NCBI RefSeq assembly: GCF_040958695.1 | Contig: NZ_CP162599.1 | Location: 2,080,001-2,144,000 of the forward strand | Reading direction: 5' to 3' | From: Ornithinibacillus sp. 4-3 | GTDB lineage: Bacteria; Bacillota; Bacilli; Bacillales; Amphibacillaceae | Length of the DNA stretch: 64,000 nt | Shown here: positions 1 to 9,129 of the stretch, one piece after another | How positions within the stretch are numbered: position 1 is the stretch's first letter | How the letters are laid out: each line of letters starts with the position of its first letter | Translations under genes and position numbers: made by a program | Notes under the pieces: generated by a model | The model's input: the letters and a program-made list of their open reading frames with translations, nothing else | Told to the model about the DNA's origin: nothing | Databases searched by the model: none

Positions 1-536
1 TTTAACTGGAGCTCTGTAATAAAAATCTCATATGCCTCTGGCGCAATACGAATTCCTAGACTATCGGCTAAATTTTTAATCCATTTATCTAGCTCATACT
101 CTTTTACCTCTTGACACTGCGCTATGAGTCCATTCTTTTTCATCAATTTAAAAGTTTTTTTCCGACTATCCACTTTTTCATATGGTGCGATAAATACAAT
201 AATTGAATAATCTACAGGATTTTCAATATACGCTTCTAAAGATTCCATATGATGTTCAAAAGGTAATTTAGGCTGCTTCGTCTTTAGAAAAACAGGATTA
301 GATGCTATAATCAATTTCTTTTCTGCAAAAAATGGATATGTTTCTGCATCTGCAACTACCTCTTCAATCGGATTTTCTTCTAAATCGTAATTTGAGATAT
401 TTTCTTCATCTATTTTTAACTTTTTCATAATCTCTTCTTTTAATTGCTGTATAAAAAAAGCTTCCGTCCCATATAGTAAGATAACTGACGGGATTTGATT
501 CGCTTTAATTTTCTTTAACGCTTCAAAATATGACAT
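1..536 (-). CDS. holA: DNA polymerase III subunit delta (partial, 3' end outside window)
   Basis: This is the N-terminal 178 or so residues of HolA (YqeN), the clamp-loader subunit that opens the beta sliding clamp during replication. The protein begins MSYFEALKKIKANQIPSVIL and contains the LLYGTEAFF segment typical of the delta AAA-like domain, in which no working Walker A is expected. The ATG at 534-536 is preceded by GGGGAGTG, a good ribosome binding site. The gene runs off the left edge of the window, so the C-terminal collar domain is not seen. It lies head to head with yqzM, the same arrangement as in B. subtilis. Identification rests on sequence feel plus synteny with yqzM-comEC. Confidence 0.9.
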   Translation of the reverse strand, partial: MSYFEALKKIKANQIPSVILLYGTEAFFIQQLKEEIMKKLKIDEENISNYDLEENPIEEVVADAETYPFFAEKKLIIASNPVFLKTKQPKLPFEHHMESLEAYIENPVDYSIIVFIAPYEKVDSRKKTFKLMKKNGLIAQCQEVKEYELDKWIKNLADSLGIRIAPEAYEIFITELQL

Positions 537-806
537 TTTTTCACTCCCCATTTTCACCCTATATGTAATGTTAATTTGTCTAAGTGGGAATAGCAACTAA
601 TAATATTTATGAGAGAGTGTATAAAATAATTTTCTTAAAAAATTCACTAAATCTATTTTTATTTTGGAACACTTCACCGAAGTACGTTTCTTTTTTAGGA
701 ATTCATGTTATTATAGAACAAGAAGAAATTCGATATGTCCATTTAAATTAAAGTAGATTTTTTTTCATTATTATCATATAATTATGTTGATATGGGAGGG
801 ATAACG

Positions 807-941
807 ATGAACAAATTTGAACAAGATACTCAATCAAAAAACAATGATGTTGTAGACTCGATTAAAGGATTTACTTTTTCTTTTCTTTTCTTTTTTATCA
901 TTTTCGTAATTGGTGCAGCAATTAGTGTGTTCCATTCCTAA
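807..941 (+). CDS. yqzM: YqzM family small membrane protein
   Basis: This is a 44-residue protein starting MNKFEQDTQSKNNDVVDSIK, followed by one hydrophobic segment (residues about 21-41) rich in Phe and Ile. Length, the charged N-terminus with a single C-terminal membrane helix, and position between holA and comEC all match YqzM of B. subtilis. Its function is unknown. GGGAGGG lies 7 bases before the ATG. It is the only plus-strand gene in the first 10 kb and faces comEC, with a shared terminator between them. Confidence 0.85.
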   Translation: MNKFEQDTQSKNNDVVDSIKGFTFSFLFFFIIFVIGAAISVFHS

Positions 942-969
942 GCGTTTTCTAATGAATCAAGTACATATA

Positions 970-1016
970 TAATAATGAGCTAAGTAAACTTTTATTTTTT
1001 TCTTAGCTCATTATTA
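970..1016. terminator. Bidirectional terminator between yqzM and comEC
   Basis: A 15-bp perfect inverted repeat (arms 970-984 and 1002-1016, TAATAATGAGCTAAG and its complement) surrounds a T-rich loop. It sits between two convergent genes and can end transcription of both. Confidence 0.7.
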
Positions 1017-1045
1017 TTTAAGCAAAGACTGCAAATATGTGGTCT

Positions 1046-3346
1046 TTATTTGTTTTGATCCAAAAAGGTTTGAAATACACCCTCTTCTCCTTTATAAAGA
1101 AACTGCACTGCCCCATTTTCATCTGTCCTTAATATTTTAATTGCTCTCTCCTCCAACGTTCGAATTACGTCATCTGTGGGATGACCATAACGATTATTCC
1201 GCCCTGCAGAAATAAGTGCATACATTGGTTTCAGTTGATCAATAAATCTCTCTGAACTCGAAGTATTACTGCCATGATGAGCTACTTTTAAAACATCCCC
1301 TTTTATATTGGTATGATTTTTTAAAATTTCTTCCTCTGTTTCTTTGCCAATATCGCCGAGAAAAAGCCAAGATTCCCCTCCTATTGTTGTTTGTAAAACA
1401 AGAGAATTTTCATTGTCATCATGTTTATCCTTTGCTGGAGACAGCACATGAAATTGTAATCCATTTCTTTCTATCTTTTCATTCCACGCCACTCTTCTGA
1501 TATTAATATTATGACTTGTCCAATCCCGCATCTCCTCTATAGAAATTGGATAATATTCACTAATGATAATTTCCTTCACTTTTATTTCGCTTATTAGATA
1601 AGGGACACTTCCAATATGATCAAGGTCTGAATGAGAGAGAAAAATAGTATCTATCTCTTGTATCCCTCGGGAAAGTAAATAAGGTTTAATAACGCTTTTA
1701 AACACCTTACTTGATGGTTGCATATCAGAAAATGAAAAACTAGCACCTGCATCAATTAGAAATACACCTTTCCGGTAAGGAAGTTCTATAATAAATGCAT
1801 CCCCTTGACCAATATCTAACATTGTCACATAGCCAATTGGTGAAAAATATGGTTTAGCTGCTCCATAAATAATGAACATTGCTAACATAAAACCTATGAT
1901 AAAAGTCCGGATTTTTTTCGTTTGATAGAGATGAATCATAAAAATAACAAATATAATATAGTAAATTATCGTATAACCAATACTAATCTCACCGATAACA
2001 AAAGGATAATGAAAGAAATGATCGATTATTTCTAAAATAAGCATTATCTTTCCATGAATGAAAATAAACAGTTGATCTAATAAACGGATAAGAGGCATTG
2101 GGAATGGAGAAAAGATAAGAAGGAATAACATAAATGGGATTACAAATAAAGAAAAATACGGAACAACAATAACATTTAGGAAAATAGATAAGGGTTGAAA
2201 GTGATGAAAATAGTGAAGCTGCAGTGGAAGGATCATCATTTGAGAGACGAAGCTAATTTGTAAAAGGTTATACATAGAGGAATGTGAAGAAGTAAACCAC
2301 GTTTTAGATAAAATTAAACCAAACGTAACGAGGAAAGAGAATTGAAATCCAACATGGTAAATAAAATACTTATTGAAGAGGATTAATACGAGAAATATAA
2401 TACTTAACGTATCTAATGGATTTATTTTCAGTTTGAGCTTTTGTAAAATCAACAAGAGAAAGACCATTAAGCTTGCACGCCAGACGGATGGTTCACCTCC
2501 GGCTAATAATGCATAAATAGGAAGGATAAAAATCAATACCCATTGTAATTTTTCTTTCGTTATTATATTCAATCGGAGGAAAAGGAAATAAAGCATACCA
2601 ATCATTAAACCAACATGCAAACCAGAAATAGCAAGGATATGTGATAGTCCCCACCTTTGAAATAATTGAATAGTGTCTTCTTCTAATAACGAATCATCAC
2701 CTAACACCAGTGCATTTACCCAAGGCGCAGTATACTCACTTAATCTCTCGTTCATTCGTTCAATCAGATTCATTCTTAGTAAATAAATGAACTGTAGAGA
2801 ATTAAGTCCTTCACATTGTAGCATTTCCAAATTAGATACAATTACTTGTGAAGTAATTCCTTGATTACGATAATAGGTTTGAAAATCAAATTCTCCAGGA
2901 TTTGTGGGAGGGGTCGGATGATTTATTTCTCCCTCAATCTTACAGGTTGCACCTGTTTTTAAAGTAAGGAGAACCTCTTCTTCATAGACAGCATCCTCAT
3001 TTGGAAAATGAACAATCGAATACTTCTCTTTCGTATTCTCCTCCTGTAAGGTAAAAGTTAAGCTTGTGGCAGTGATATGGACAGAGCTAGTAATTTTACC
3101 ATGTAATGTAACATCTTGGTATTGCCGATGATCATCACTAGCTTTTGCATTATCCTCCTGAAAGTAAAAGTTAAAAAAAGCGAGGGAAATTAGAATCATT
3201 AACAATAGAATTCTCTCTAATTTCCCTTGAAAATATAAAATAAAAATCCAAATCAGAAAAACAAAATAAAATAATATCGACTCATAGACGAGCGCTAATA
3301 AGCTGATGACTGCACTTATCGCAATAAAATGCCAGTTTCCAACCAC
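1046..3346 (-). CDS. comEC: ComEC DNA uptake channel protein
   Basis: ComEC forms the membrane channel through which single-stranded transforming DNA enters the cytoplasm during competence. The 766-residue product has N-terminal membrane segments, a DUF4131-type extracellular domain (about 50-200), a Competence domain with many helices (about 215-480, starting near the motif GLSHILAISGLHVGLMIG), and a C-terminal metallo-beta-lactamase-like domain with the motif SHSDLDHIG and a later HHGS. The start is GTG at 3344-3346, just after the comEB stop, with a weak GGTGATG site. Length is close to the B. subtilis protein. It is the last gene of the comEA-comEB-comEC operon and appears intact, suggesting that DNA uptake machinery is kept. 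Confidence 0.96.
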   Translation of the reverse strand: MVGNWHFIAISAVISLLALVYESILFYFVFLIWIFILYFQGKLERILLLMILISLAFFNFYFQEDNAKASDDHRQYQDVTLHGKITSSVHITATSLTFTLQEENTKEKYSIVHFPNEDAVYEEEVLLTLKTGATCKIEGEINHPTPPTNPGEFDFQTYYRNQGITSQVIVSNLEMLQCEGLNSLQFIYLLRMNLIERMNERLSEYTAPWVNALVLGDDSLLEEDTIQLFQRWGLSHILAISGLHVGLMIGMLYFLFLRLNIITKEKLQWVLIFILPIYALLAGGEPSVWRASLMVFLLLILQKLKLKINPLDTLSIIFLVLILFNKYFIYHVGFQFSFLVTFGLILSKTWFTSSHSSMYNLLQISFVSQMMILPLQLHYFHHFQPLSIFLNVIVVPYFSLFVIPFMLFLLIFSPFPMPLIRLLDQLFIFIHGKIMLILEIIDHFFHYPFVIGEISIGYTIIYYIIFVIFMIHLYQTKKIRTFIIGFMLAMFIIYGAAKPYFSPIGYVTMLDIGQGDAFIIELPYRKGVFLIDAGASFSFSDMQPSSKVFKSVIKPYLLSRGIQEIDTIFLSHSDLDHIGSVPYLISEIKVKEIIISEYYPISIEEMRDWTSHNINIRRVAWNEKIERNGLQFHVLSPAKDKHDDNENSLVLQTTIGGESWLFLGDIGKETEEEILKNHTNIKGDVLKVAHHGSNTSSSERFIDQLKPMYALISAGRNNRYGHPTDDVIRTLEERAIKILRTDENGAVQFLYKGEEGVFQTFLDQNK

Positions 3347-3352
3347 TGCTCA

Positions 3353-3919
3353 TCACCGTAAAGGGAATAATTCTTTTCCTTTTTCTTTTAGTAAATCGAT
3401 TTCTTCCTTACTAGCACCTTTTTCTTCAAGTGATTGTATTAATGATTGGACATAGGCTAACTTTTCTTCTGCATTTGTATCAACCACCATCGTAGTTAGC
3501 TCTACTTTAGTCATCTTAACATTTGCTTCCTTAAATAGTTGAATCGCATATTCATTATTTCGATAATCATTTGCATAATACACTGCTTTAATACCACTTT
3601 GAATAATCTGTTTTGCGCATTGTAGACACGGAAAATGTGTGACATATATTTCTGCATTATCTGTTGGTACACCAAATTTTGCACATTGTAATAATGCATT
3701 TGCTTCTGCGTGAACAGTACGAACACAATGTCCATCGACAATATAGCAACCATCCTCAATACAATGGACACTTCCTGAAACACTGCCATTATATCCCCCT
3801 GCTATAATTCGCTTATCTCTTACAATAGTTGCACCTACCATTAATCTTGTACATGTACTTCTTAGAGCTAGTAATGTACTCTGTGCCATAAAATATTGAT
3901 CCCAAGCTATTCTATCCAT
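3353..3919 (-). CDS. comEB: ComEB, dCMP deaminase-family protein
   Basis: This is a zinc-dependent cytidine/deoxycytidylate deaminase-family protein of 188 residues. The zinc and catalytic motifs are visible as HAEAN (His-Ala-Glu) and PCLQC. Family members deaminate dCMP to dUMP; in B. subtilis ComEB is co-transcribed with comEA and comEC but is not strictly needed for DNA uptake, and has been linked to polar localisation of competence proteins. The extra Cys/His-containing segment between about residues 40 and 68 (SVHCIEDGCYIVDGHCVRTVH) fits the second zinc site of this family. It sits 25 bp after comEA and 6 bp before comEC. Confidence 0.94.
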   Translation of the reverse strand: MDRIAWDQYFMAQSTLLALRSTCTRLMVGATIVRDKRIIAGGYNGSVSGSVHCIEDGCYIVDGHCVRTVHAEANALLQCAKFGVPTDNAEIYVTHFPCLQCAKQIIQSGIKAVYYANDYRNNEYAIQLFKEANVKMTKVELTTMVVDTNAEEKLAYVQSLIQSLEEKGASKEEIDLLKEKGKELFPLR

Positions 3920-3944
3920 TTCTTAATCTCCTTTTATCTATGTA

Positions 3945-4526
3945 CTAAGGGACTTGAATTTGATCACGAATGTTTTCTAATGTTTTCTCTCCAATCCCAG
4001 ATATTTCTAGTAAATCTTCTATTTTTGTAAAGAAGCCATGTTCCTCTCGATATTTCAAAATTGCTTTTGCTTTAGAAGGGCCTATCCCATTTAATGTTTC
4101 AATTTCTGATTCTGTCGCATAATTAAGCCGAACCTTCCCACTATCAGATGCGTTATGGCTGGCAGCAGCTTCATGCCCATTTACACTAGGTACAATAATT
4201 GTCATCTCATCTTGAACCTTTTGAGCCAAATTAATAAACAGCTGATCTGCTTCCTTTGTAAAACCACCTGCAAGTTCAATTACATCATGTACTCTAGCAT
4301 GTTCCTCTACTTCATATACACCAGGCTTGTGAACAGCACCTTTCACATCTACTATAACATATAAATTTGTAAAATTTTCATCAGGGTTTTCTTCTATTGT
4401 GGGAATATCTATTTCAGAAGCTGAGGGTAGTAATAAGGAGGAGATTTGATTCGTAAAGAAGATAAAAATCAATAGGATTAGCCCTAAGGTAATAATAAGC
4501 CAGTGACGTTTAAGCCACTCTATCAT
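3945..4526 (-). CDS. comEA: ComEA, membrane-anchored DNA receptor
   Basis: ComEA binds double-stranded DNA outside the membrane and hands it to ComEC. The 193-residue protein has one N-terminal membrane anchor (about residues 9-26), a SLBB-like domain (about 53-115, VDVKGAVHKPGVYEV) and a C-terminal helix-hairpin-helix pair (about 133-193) with the motifs LNGIGPSKA and ISGIGEKTL, which contact the DNA backbone. First gene of the comE operon; a terminator overlapping the end of yqeM lies just upstream, so the operon should have its own promoter. The divergent comER gene found here in B. subtilis is not present in the roughly 90-bp gap. Confidence 0.95.
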   Translation of the reverse strand: MIEWLKRHWLIITLGLILLIFIFFTNQISSLLLPSASEIDIPTIEENPDENFTNLYVIVDVKGAVHKPGVYEVEEHARVHDVIELAGGFTKEADQLFINLAQKVQDEMTIIVPSVNGHEAAASHNASDSGKVRLNYATESEIETLNGIGPSKAKAILKYREEHGFFTKIEDLLEISGIGEKTLENIRDQIQVP

Positions 4527-4596
4527 TTGTAATCACTTCCTTTTTATTAAGGGAAAAATTATTGTATTGCCTAGTATAACAATTTTTTCAATAACA

Positions 4597-4634
4597 AAAA
4601 AGGACATGCACAATCACTTATGCACGCCCTTTTT
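4597..4634 (-). terminator. Terminator overlapping the end of yqeM
   Basis: On the minus strand a hairpin with arms AAAAAGGGCGTGCA and TGCATGTCCTTTTT starts inside the last codons of yqeM and includes its stop codon in the stem-loop. It ends in a T-run and separates the yqeG-yqeM cluster from the comE operon. Confidence 0.75.
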
Positions 4635-5376
4635 CTGCAATAATAAAAATTCTCTCTGTTTGCTGATCGATATTTTGATTTTTCAAATCAAAATCACTAC
4701 ATAAAATGATATTTTCAAAGCCTATTTCCTCTAATAATTTTTTGTAAAAAGAAGTAGGATACGTACGTTGATGATGCGTTTCATCAAATCGAGCATATTG
4801 ATTTTCACCAGTTTTAGTGAAAAAGGTTAATTCGTGGAACATCTCTCCATCTTCGTCGCCTGCAAAACAATCCCAGATATAGGCAACCTCATCACTAACA
4901 TCTGTAAAAGAATGCCCTACTAATAAATTTTCGACATAATCCATCGCATGGATATCAAAAATAAATACTCCGTCAGCTTTTAAAGTTTGATAAACACGTG
5001 AGAATACTTCCTTTATATCCTCTTCTAAGACGATATAATTTATCACATCGCAATAACTAATCACAGCATCTAACTTCCCTATTCCCGTTAATTCACGAAC
5101 ATCCTGATGCATCCACTGAATAGGAAGTTTGTTTTGGCTACTTTTTTGTTCTGCCCAAGTTAACATATCGCTAGAATAATCAACACCGAGCATTTGATAG
5201 CCTTCATTCGCTAAACGAATTGTCACTTCTCCTGTGCCACAGCCTAAATCTGCAATCGTATTTACTTCTTTATTTAGCTTTTTAAAGACTTGCTTCGTAA
5301 AAAGTACCCATTGTTCATATGGCGCATCCTTCATTAAGCGATCGTACAAGGAAGCCATATTCTCATATGCTCTCAT
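4618..5376 (-). CDS. yqeM: YqeM, class I SAM-dependent methyltransferase
   Basis: This 252-residue protein carries the SAM-binding glycine motif IADLGCGTGEVTIRLA (about 42-57), followed by an acidic residue in LGVDYS, and a later DAVISYCDVINYI strand. This is a Rossmann-fold methyltransferase of the YqeM family; the substrate is not known. It overlaps rsfS by 4 bp (ATGA), showing translational coupling with ribosome-maturation genes, and is the last gene of the cluster. A function in translation or RNA/protein modification would be inference from context only. Confidence 0.85.
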   Translation of the reverse strand: MRAYENMASLYDRLMKDAPYEQWVLFTKQVFKKLNKEVNTIADLGCGTGEVTIRLANEGYQMLGVDYSSDMLTWAEQKSSQNKLPIQWMHQDVRELTGIGKLDAVISYCDVINYIVLEEDIKEVFSRVYQTLKADGVFIFDIHAMDYVENLLVGHSFTDVSDEVAYIWDCFAGDEDGEMFHELTFFTKTGENQYARFDETHHQRTYPTSFYKKLLEEIGFENIILCSDFDLKNQNIDQQTERIFIIAEKGRA

Positions 5377-5720
5377 TGTTTATCTATTCCTTGCTCTACA
5401 CTTACTCGTGTTGCGTCTCCCCATAATCTTTCTAAATTATAATACATACGCTCTTCTTTATGGAATACATGAACAAGCACACCATCTGCATCAATTACAA
5501 CCCAGCGTGAATCCTCGAAGCCTTCCATTTTATTAATATCTATCGTATCTTTTATCTCTCTTGCAATTGCTTGTACTTGTCTTTCATTATTCGCATGGCA
5601 AATCACAAAATAATCTGCAACCAACGAAATCTCACTCATATCTAATACAACAATATCTTGGGCATGCTTTTCATCACATGCTTGAATAATTGTTTCTAAT
5701 AATGTTTTGCTATTATTCAA
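5373..5720 (-). CDS. rsfS: Ribosome silencing factor RsfS
   Basis: RsfS (YqeL) binds ribosomal protein L14 on the 50S subunit and blocks joining with 30S when nutrients are short. The 115-residue product has the family core IVVLDMSEISLVADYFVI and the C-terminal GDATRVSVE. I chose the TTG at 5718-5720 (protein MNNSKTLLETII) because GGAGGT lies 10 bases before it and the N-terminus then matches the usual length; an ATG six codons upstream (5736-5738) with AGGAAAG before it is the alternative and would give 121 residues. It lies between yqeK and yqeM in the order seen in B. subtilis. Confidence 0.9.
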   Translation of the reverse strand: MNNSKTLLETIIQACDEKHAQDIVVLDMSEISLVADYFVICHANNERQVQAIAREIKDTIDINKMEGFEDSRWVVIDADGVLVHVFHKEERMYYNLERLWGDATRVSVEQGIDKQ

Positions 5721-5751
5721 TGCTAAAAATACCTCCATTTTTTCTTTCCTG

Positions 5752-6324
5752 TTATTTTTCTTCCATCATTTGTTTCGTAAAATCATTATATGCATAAAAA
5801 GAGTCCGGGTGGATAGTCACTTTTTGATTCATTAAAAATTGAATCGTATTTTTGGACACAAGCCAGCATGCTTTTACTAAGTCAACTTCTGCTGTTTCCC
5901 GCACCTCAGCTAAACCCGGAAAGCTTCTTCCTGGCTCCATATAATCTGCTAAATAAATGATTCGTTCTAAATCGCTCATATTCGCTCTCCCTGTTGTATG
6001 ATAGCGAATTGCAGCTTGAATATCCTCATCAATTATATCAAACTCTTGAGCTAATAATATCGAAGCAACAGGCCCATGCCAAAGCTCTTCATTATATTGT
6101 AATAAATCTTGTGGCAATGCACTATTTTCAATATATTTTTTTAATTTTGCTGATGGAAAGTTTTTTGCATAGTCATGTAAAATGGCAGCAACCTCAGCTT
6201 TATCCTCTGGTACATTATATCGCTTTGCTAAAATAACTGCTTCCTTAGCAACTCTCAATGTATGTTCAAATCGTTTGGGTTGTAAAACCATTTTTACCTG
6301 TTCAATCATCTCAGTTGTTCCCAT
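5752..6324 (-). CDS. yqeK: YqeK, HD-domain Ap4A hydrolase
   Basis: This 190-residue HD-superfamily phosphohydrolase has the metal ligands His21, His50 and Asp51 (motif AAILHDYAKN) and a later HGPVAS and YHTTG. YqeK homologues hydrolyse diadenosine tetraphosphate symmetrically to ADP, limiting this alarmone. It overlaps nadD by 14 bp and lies just upstream of rsfS. In B. subtilis the three genes are in the same order. The ATG has AAGGAG ten bases upstream. Confidence 0.93.
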   Translation of the reverse strand: MGTTEMIEQVKMVLQPKRFEHTLRVAKEAVILAKRYNVPEDKAEVAAILHDYAKNFPSAKLKKYIENSALPQDLLQYNEELWHGPVASILLAQEFDIIDEDIQAAIRYHTTGRANMSDLERIIYLADYMEPGRSFPGLAEVRETAEVDLVKACWLVSKNTIQFLMNQKVTIHPDSFYAYNDFTKQMMEEK

Positions 6325-6880
6325 ACAAATTTTTCTCCTTCATATATGCATAGACTTTTTCCGGAATTAAATATTTAACAGATTGTTGCCGCTTAATTTG
6401 GTTGCGAATATGGCTTGATGAAATATCAATACTCGGAATCTCTACATGTACAACAGGATAATTCGTTTCAACCTTATAACCTGGTCTTTTTACACTAACA
6501 AAAGTTACTAGCTCCATTAAGGTTTCAATTTGATGCCATTTTGGTAAGTATTCAACCATATCCGCTCCAATAATGAAGTAGAAATCAACAGTTGGATTTT
6601 GCTTGCGTAAAGCTTTCACCGTATCAATCGAGTAAGATTTTCCTGAACGATTAATTTCGATTGCATCTACTTTAAAAAAGGGATTATCTTCAGTTGCCAA
6701 TTCTACCATACGTAGCCTATCTCTAGCTGTAACCATCGCTCCTTGCTTATGCGGTGGGGTATGGGTTGGAATAAACCATATTTCATCTAATGCTAAAGCA
6801 AGCCGAACTTGCTCACCAATAATTAGATGTCCAAGATGTGGTGGATCAAATGTTCCACCTAATATTCCTATTTTTTTCAT
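6311..6880 (-). CDS. nadD: Nicotinate-nucleotide adenylyltransferase
   Basis: NadD adenylates nicotinate mononucleotide to deamido-NAD+, the step before NadE, which is also in this window. The 189-residue protein begins MKKIGILGGTFDPPHLGHL with the nucleotidyltransferase HxGH motif (His15-His18) and has the second signature ISSSHIRNQIK near residue 155. It overlaps yqeI by 4 bp (ATGA) and yqeK by 14 bp, so the cluster is translationally coupled. Confidence 0.96.
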   Translation of the reverse strand: MKKIGILGGTFDPPHLGHLIIGEQVRLALALDEIWFIPTHTPPHKQGAMVTARDRLRMVELATEDNPFFKVDAIEINRSGKSYSIDTVKALRKQNPTVDFYFIIGADMVEYLPKWHQIETLMELVTFVSVKRPGYKVETNYPVVHVEIPSIDISSSHIRNQIKRQQSVKYLIPEKVYAYMKEKNLYGNN

Positions 6881-7167
6881 GGTAATTCTATCTGCTTATC
6901 TTCTTTTGATTCCTTATAAAGGACAATATTGTTACCAATGATTTGAACAAGCTCTGCATTTGTTCCAGTAACTAGTTGTTCTGCAACTACGTCTTTATCC
7001 TCTGTACAATTTTGTAAGATACTTACTTTAATTAATTCCCTTTTTTCAAGTGCATCAATAATTTGTTCAATCATATTTTCATTCACACCAATTTTCCCTA
7101 CTTGAAAAATTGGTTTAATTTTATTTGCCTTTGCACGCAAAAATCGTTTTTGTTTTCCTGTTAACAT
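6877..7167 (-). CDS. yqeI: YhbY/CRM-domain RNA-binding protein
   Basis: This 96-residue protein is a single CRS1-YhbY (CRM) RNA-binding domain: LTGKQKRFLRAKANKIKP, the GKIG loop, and the C-terminal QIIGNNIVLYKES strand. Homologues associate with pre-50S ribosomal particles. It lies one base after aroE and overlaps nadD, between the GTPase YqeH and RsfS, all consistent with a ribosome assembly role. Confidence 0.93.
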   Translation of the reverse strand: MLTGKQKRFLRAKANKIKPIFQVGKIGVNENMIEQIIDALEKRELIKVSILQNCTEDKDVVAEQLVTGTNAELVQIIGNNIVLYKESKEDKQIELP

Positions 7168-7168
7168 G

Positions 7169-8017
7169 CTATCTTCCTTCCAAAATCTTTTTTAATTCTT
7201 CATCCATTTGATCTGTTGATACATTTTCTTTTGTCCAAATTTCAAAAGCAAATTGTGCTTGATACAATAACATCGTGTGACCAAAATGAATGCTAGCACC
7301 TCTTTGCTCTGCTTCCTGCAAAAAACTCGTTTTAATTGGTTGGTAAACAATATCGCTAACAACGGCTGCAGGGTTCACATTTTCCAATGAAATAATGGTC
7401 TGATCTGTATTCGGCTTCATACCAACTGATGTCGTTTGGATGATTAAATCATAATTGGCTAACCTTTGCTCAGCTTCTACTAAAGTAAGTATAGAAGTTT
7501 TAGCTTTATTTTTATTTAATAAAGCTATCTTCTCTGCACTTTCTTTTGTTCTATTAGCAATATCTATTTGCATATATCCAGATGTCAGCACCGCATGATA
7601 AATACCTCTTGCTGCTCCACCAGCTCCTAAAATCAATACTTTCTTCTTTGATTTATTTTGAAAAAGCTCTGGATACGCATGTTCTAATGCTCGTACATAA
7701 CCAATTCCATCTGTGTTGTACCCTATCCATTTTCCCTCTTGATGTACGACTGTATTCACAGCGCCAATTTGTTTTGCTGTATCATCTAGCTCATCTAGAA
7801 ACGGAATGATTGTTTGTTTATATGGAACAGTGACATTAAAGCCCATAATCCCCTCATTTTTAATTTGTTCAATCTTTTCTGCAAAGGAATCATTTATATC
7901 GATTTCCATGATTTTATAGTTTCCCTGTAAGTTCGCCTTATCTAGAAACTCTCCATGGATCCATGGAGATAATGAATGTTGAATTGGATAACCGATTAAA
8001 CCTAATTGATATGTCAT
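7169..8017 (-). CDS. aroE: Shikimate dehydrogenase
   Basis: AroE reduces 3-dehydroshikimate to shikimate with NADPH in aromatic amino acid synthesis. The 282-residue protein shows the substrate-binding SLSPWIH and NVTVPYKQ (catalytic Lys) motifs, NTDGIGY, and the NADP-binding GAGGAARG. The ATG at 8015-8017 is chosen over an in-frame TTG two codons earlier because AGGGGAG is correctly spaced only for the ATG. It is embedded among ribosome-assembly genes as in B. subtilis, two bases after yqeH. Confidence 0.96.
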   Translation of the reverse strand: MTYQLGLIGYPIQHSLSPWIHGEFLDKANLQGNYKIMEIDINDSFAEKIEQIKNEGIMGFNVTVPYKQTIIPFLDELDDTAKQIGAVNTVVHQEGKWIGYNTDGIGYVRALEHAYPELFQNKSKKKVLILGAGGAARGIYHAVLTSGYMQIDIANRTKESAEKIALLNKNKAKTSILTLVEAEQRLANYDLIIQTTSVGMKPNTDQTIISLENVNPAAVVSDIVYQPIKTSFLQEAEQRGASIHFGHTMLLYQAQFAFEIWTKENVSTDQMDEELKKILEGR

Positions 8018-8019
8018 GA

Positions 8020-9129
8020 TCAATTCTCCCCTATTAAAGATTTTCGAATCGATACAGAAACTCCCTTAGGACTATGTGCAGTTATCGTTGTATCAATACC
8101 ATCAACAGATATCCAACCTAATCCTGGAAAAACAATATCTGTTCTTCCATCTGTTATTTTAAAAGTACTTTCTGTAAACGATGGTAAAATTTCTAATGTT
8201 TCTGCGTCAGGAGGCGATAATAACGAGCCTAAATGATTCTCATATAATGCATCTGCATTAGACAGCTTTGTTCGATGGATGGATATTTGATTAGAAAAAT
8301 AACACACAAAAGACTGCTTTTCCCCTTTAATAAAATCCAATCTTGCTAAACCACCGATAAATAATGTCTGTCCACTATTTAACTGATACACTCTGGATTT
8401 AATTTCCTTGCTTGGTGTAATCTGCTTTAAATCATTTCTAGAAACATAATGTGCCATCTGTTGTTTATTTACAATTCCCGGTGTGTCGATTAAATACGCA
8501 TCATCATCTAACGGAACTTCAATGAAACCTAATGTAGTTCCTGGAAAATAAGAAGTAGTAATTACATCCTGTTCACCAATTGATTGTTTGATAATCCGAT
8601 TAATAAAAGTAGATTTTCCAACATTAGTCGTTCCAACAATATAAACATCTCCGTTTTCACGATATGCTTCTATTTGTTGTGTGAGTTCTTCTACTCCATG
8701 ACCCTTTACTGAGGAAATTAGAAAAACATCCTTTACTTTCAATCCACTTTCCTTCGCAGAGGATCTTAACCAGCGAATCAGTTTATTTTGATTGGTTGAC
8801 TTTGGTAATAAATCCATTTTATTTCCTACCAATATGATTGGATTGTCTCCAACAATACGAGACAAACCAGAAATCAAACTGCCATTTACATCGAAAATAT
8901 CAATTAAATGAACAATTAAACCCTTTGCATTACTGATTTCACTAACCATTTTTAAAAAGTCTTCATCTGTGATAGAAATATCTTGTGTTTCATTATAATG
9001 CTTTAAGCGAAAACATCTTTGACATAATACAACTTCTCTTTGTAAAGAGGATTTAGGTGTATATCCTAATTTATTAGGATCTTCTGTCTGAATGGAGACA
9101 CCGCAGCCTTGACAATAGATTGCTTCCAT
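8020..9129 (-). CDS. yqeH: YqeH, circularly permuted GTPase for 30S assembly
   Basis: YqeH is a GTPase needed for 30S ribosomal subunit biogenesis. The 369-residue protein has an N-terminal zinc finger (Cys6/Cys9 and Cys36/Cys39 in CQGCG and CQRC), then the permuted G domain: NKMD (G4) precedes SSVKGHG (G5), and both come before the Walker A loop GTTNVGKST and the G3 motif DTPGIV. This order is diagnostic of the permuted YqeH/RsgA-like group. The start ATG overlaps the yqeG stop (TAATG), giving tight coupling. Confidence 0.96.
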   Translation of the reverse strand: MEAIYCQGCGVSIQTEDPNKLGYTPKSSLQREVVLCQRCFRLKHYNETQDISITDEDFLKMVSEISNAKGLIVHLIDIFDVNGSLISGLSRIVGDNPIILVGNKMDLLPKSTNQNKLIRWLRSSAKESGLKVKDVFLISSVKGHGVEELTQQIEAYRENGDVYIVGTTNVGKSTFINRIIKQSIGEQDVITTSYFPGTTLGFIEVPLDDDAYLIDTPGIVNKQQMAHYVSRNDLKQITPSKEIKSRVYQLNSGQTLFIGGLARLDFIKGEKQSFVCYFSNQISIHRTKLSNADALYENHLGSLLSPPDAETLEILPSFTESTFKITDGRTDIVFPGLGWISVDGIDTTITAHSPKGVSVSIRKSLIGEN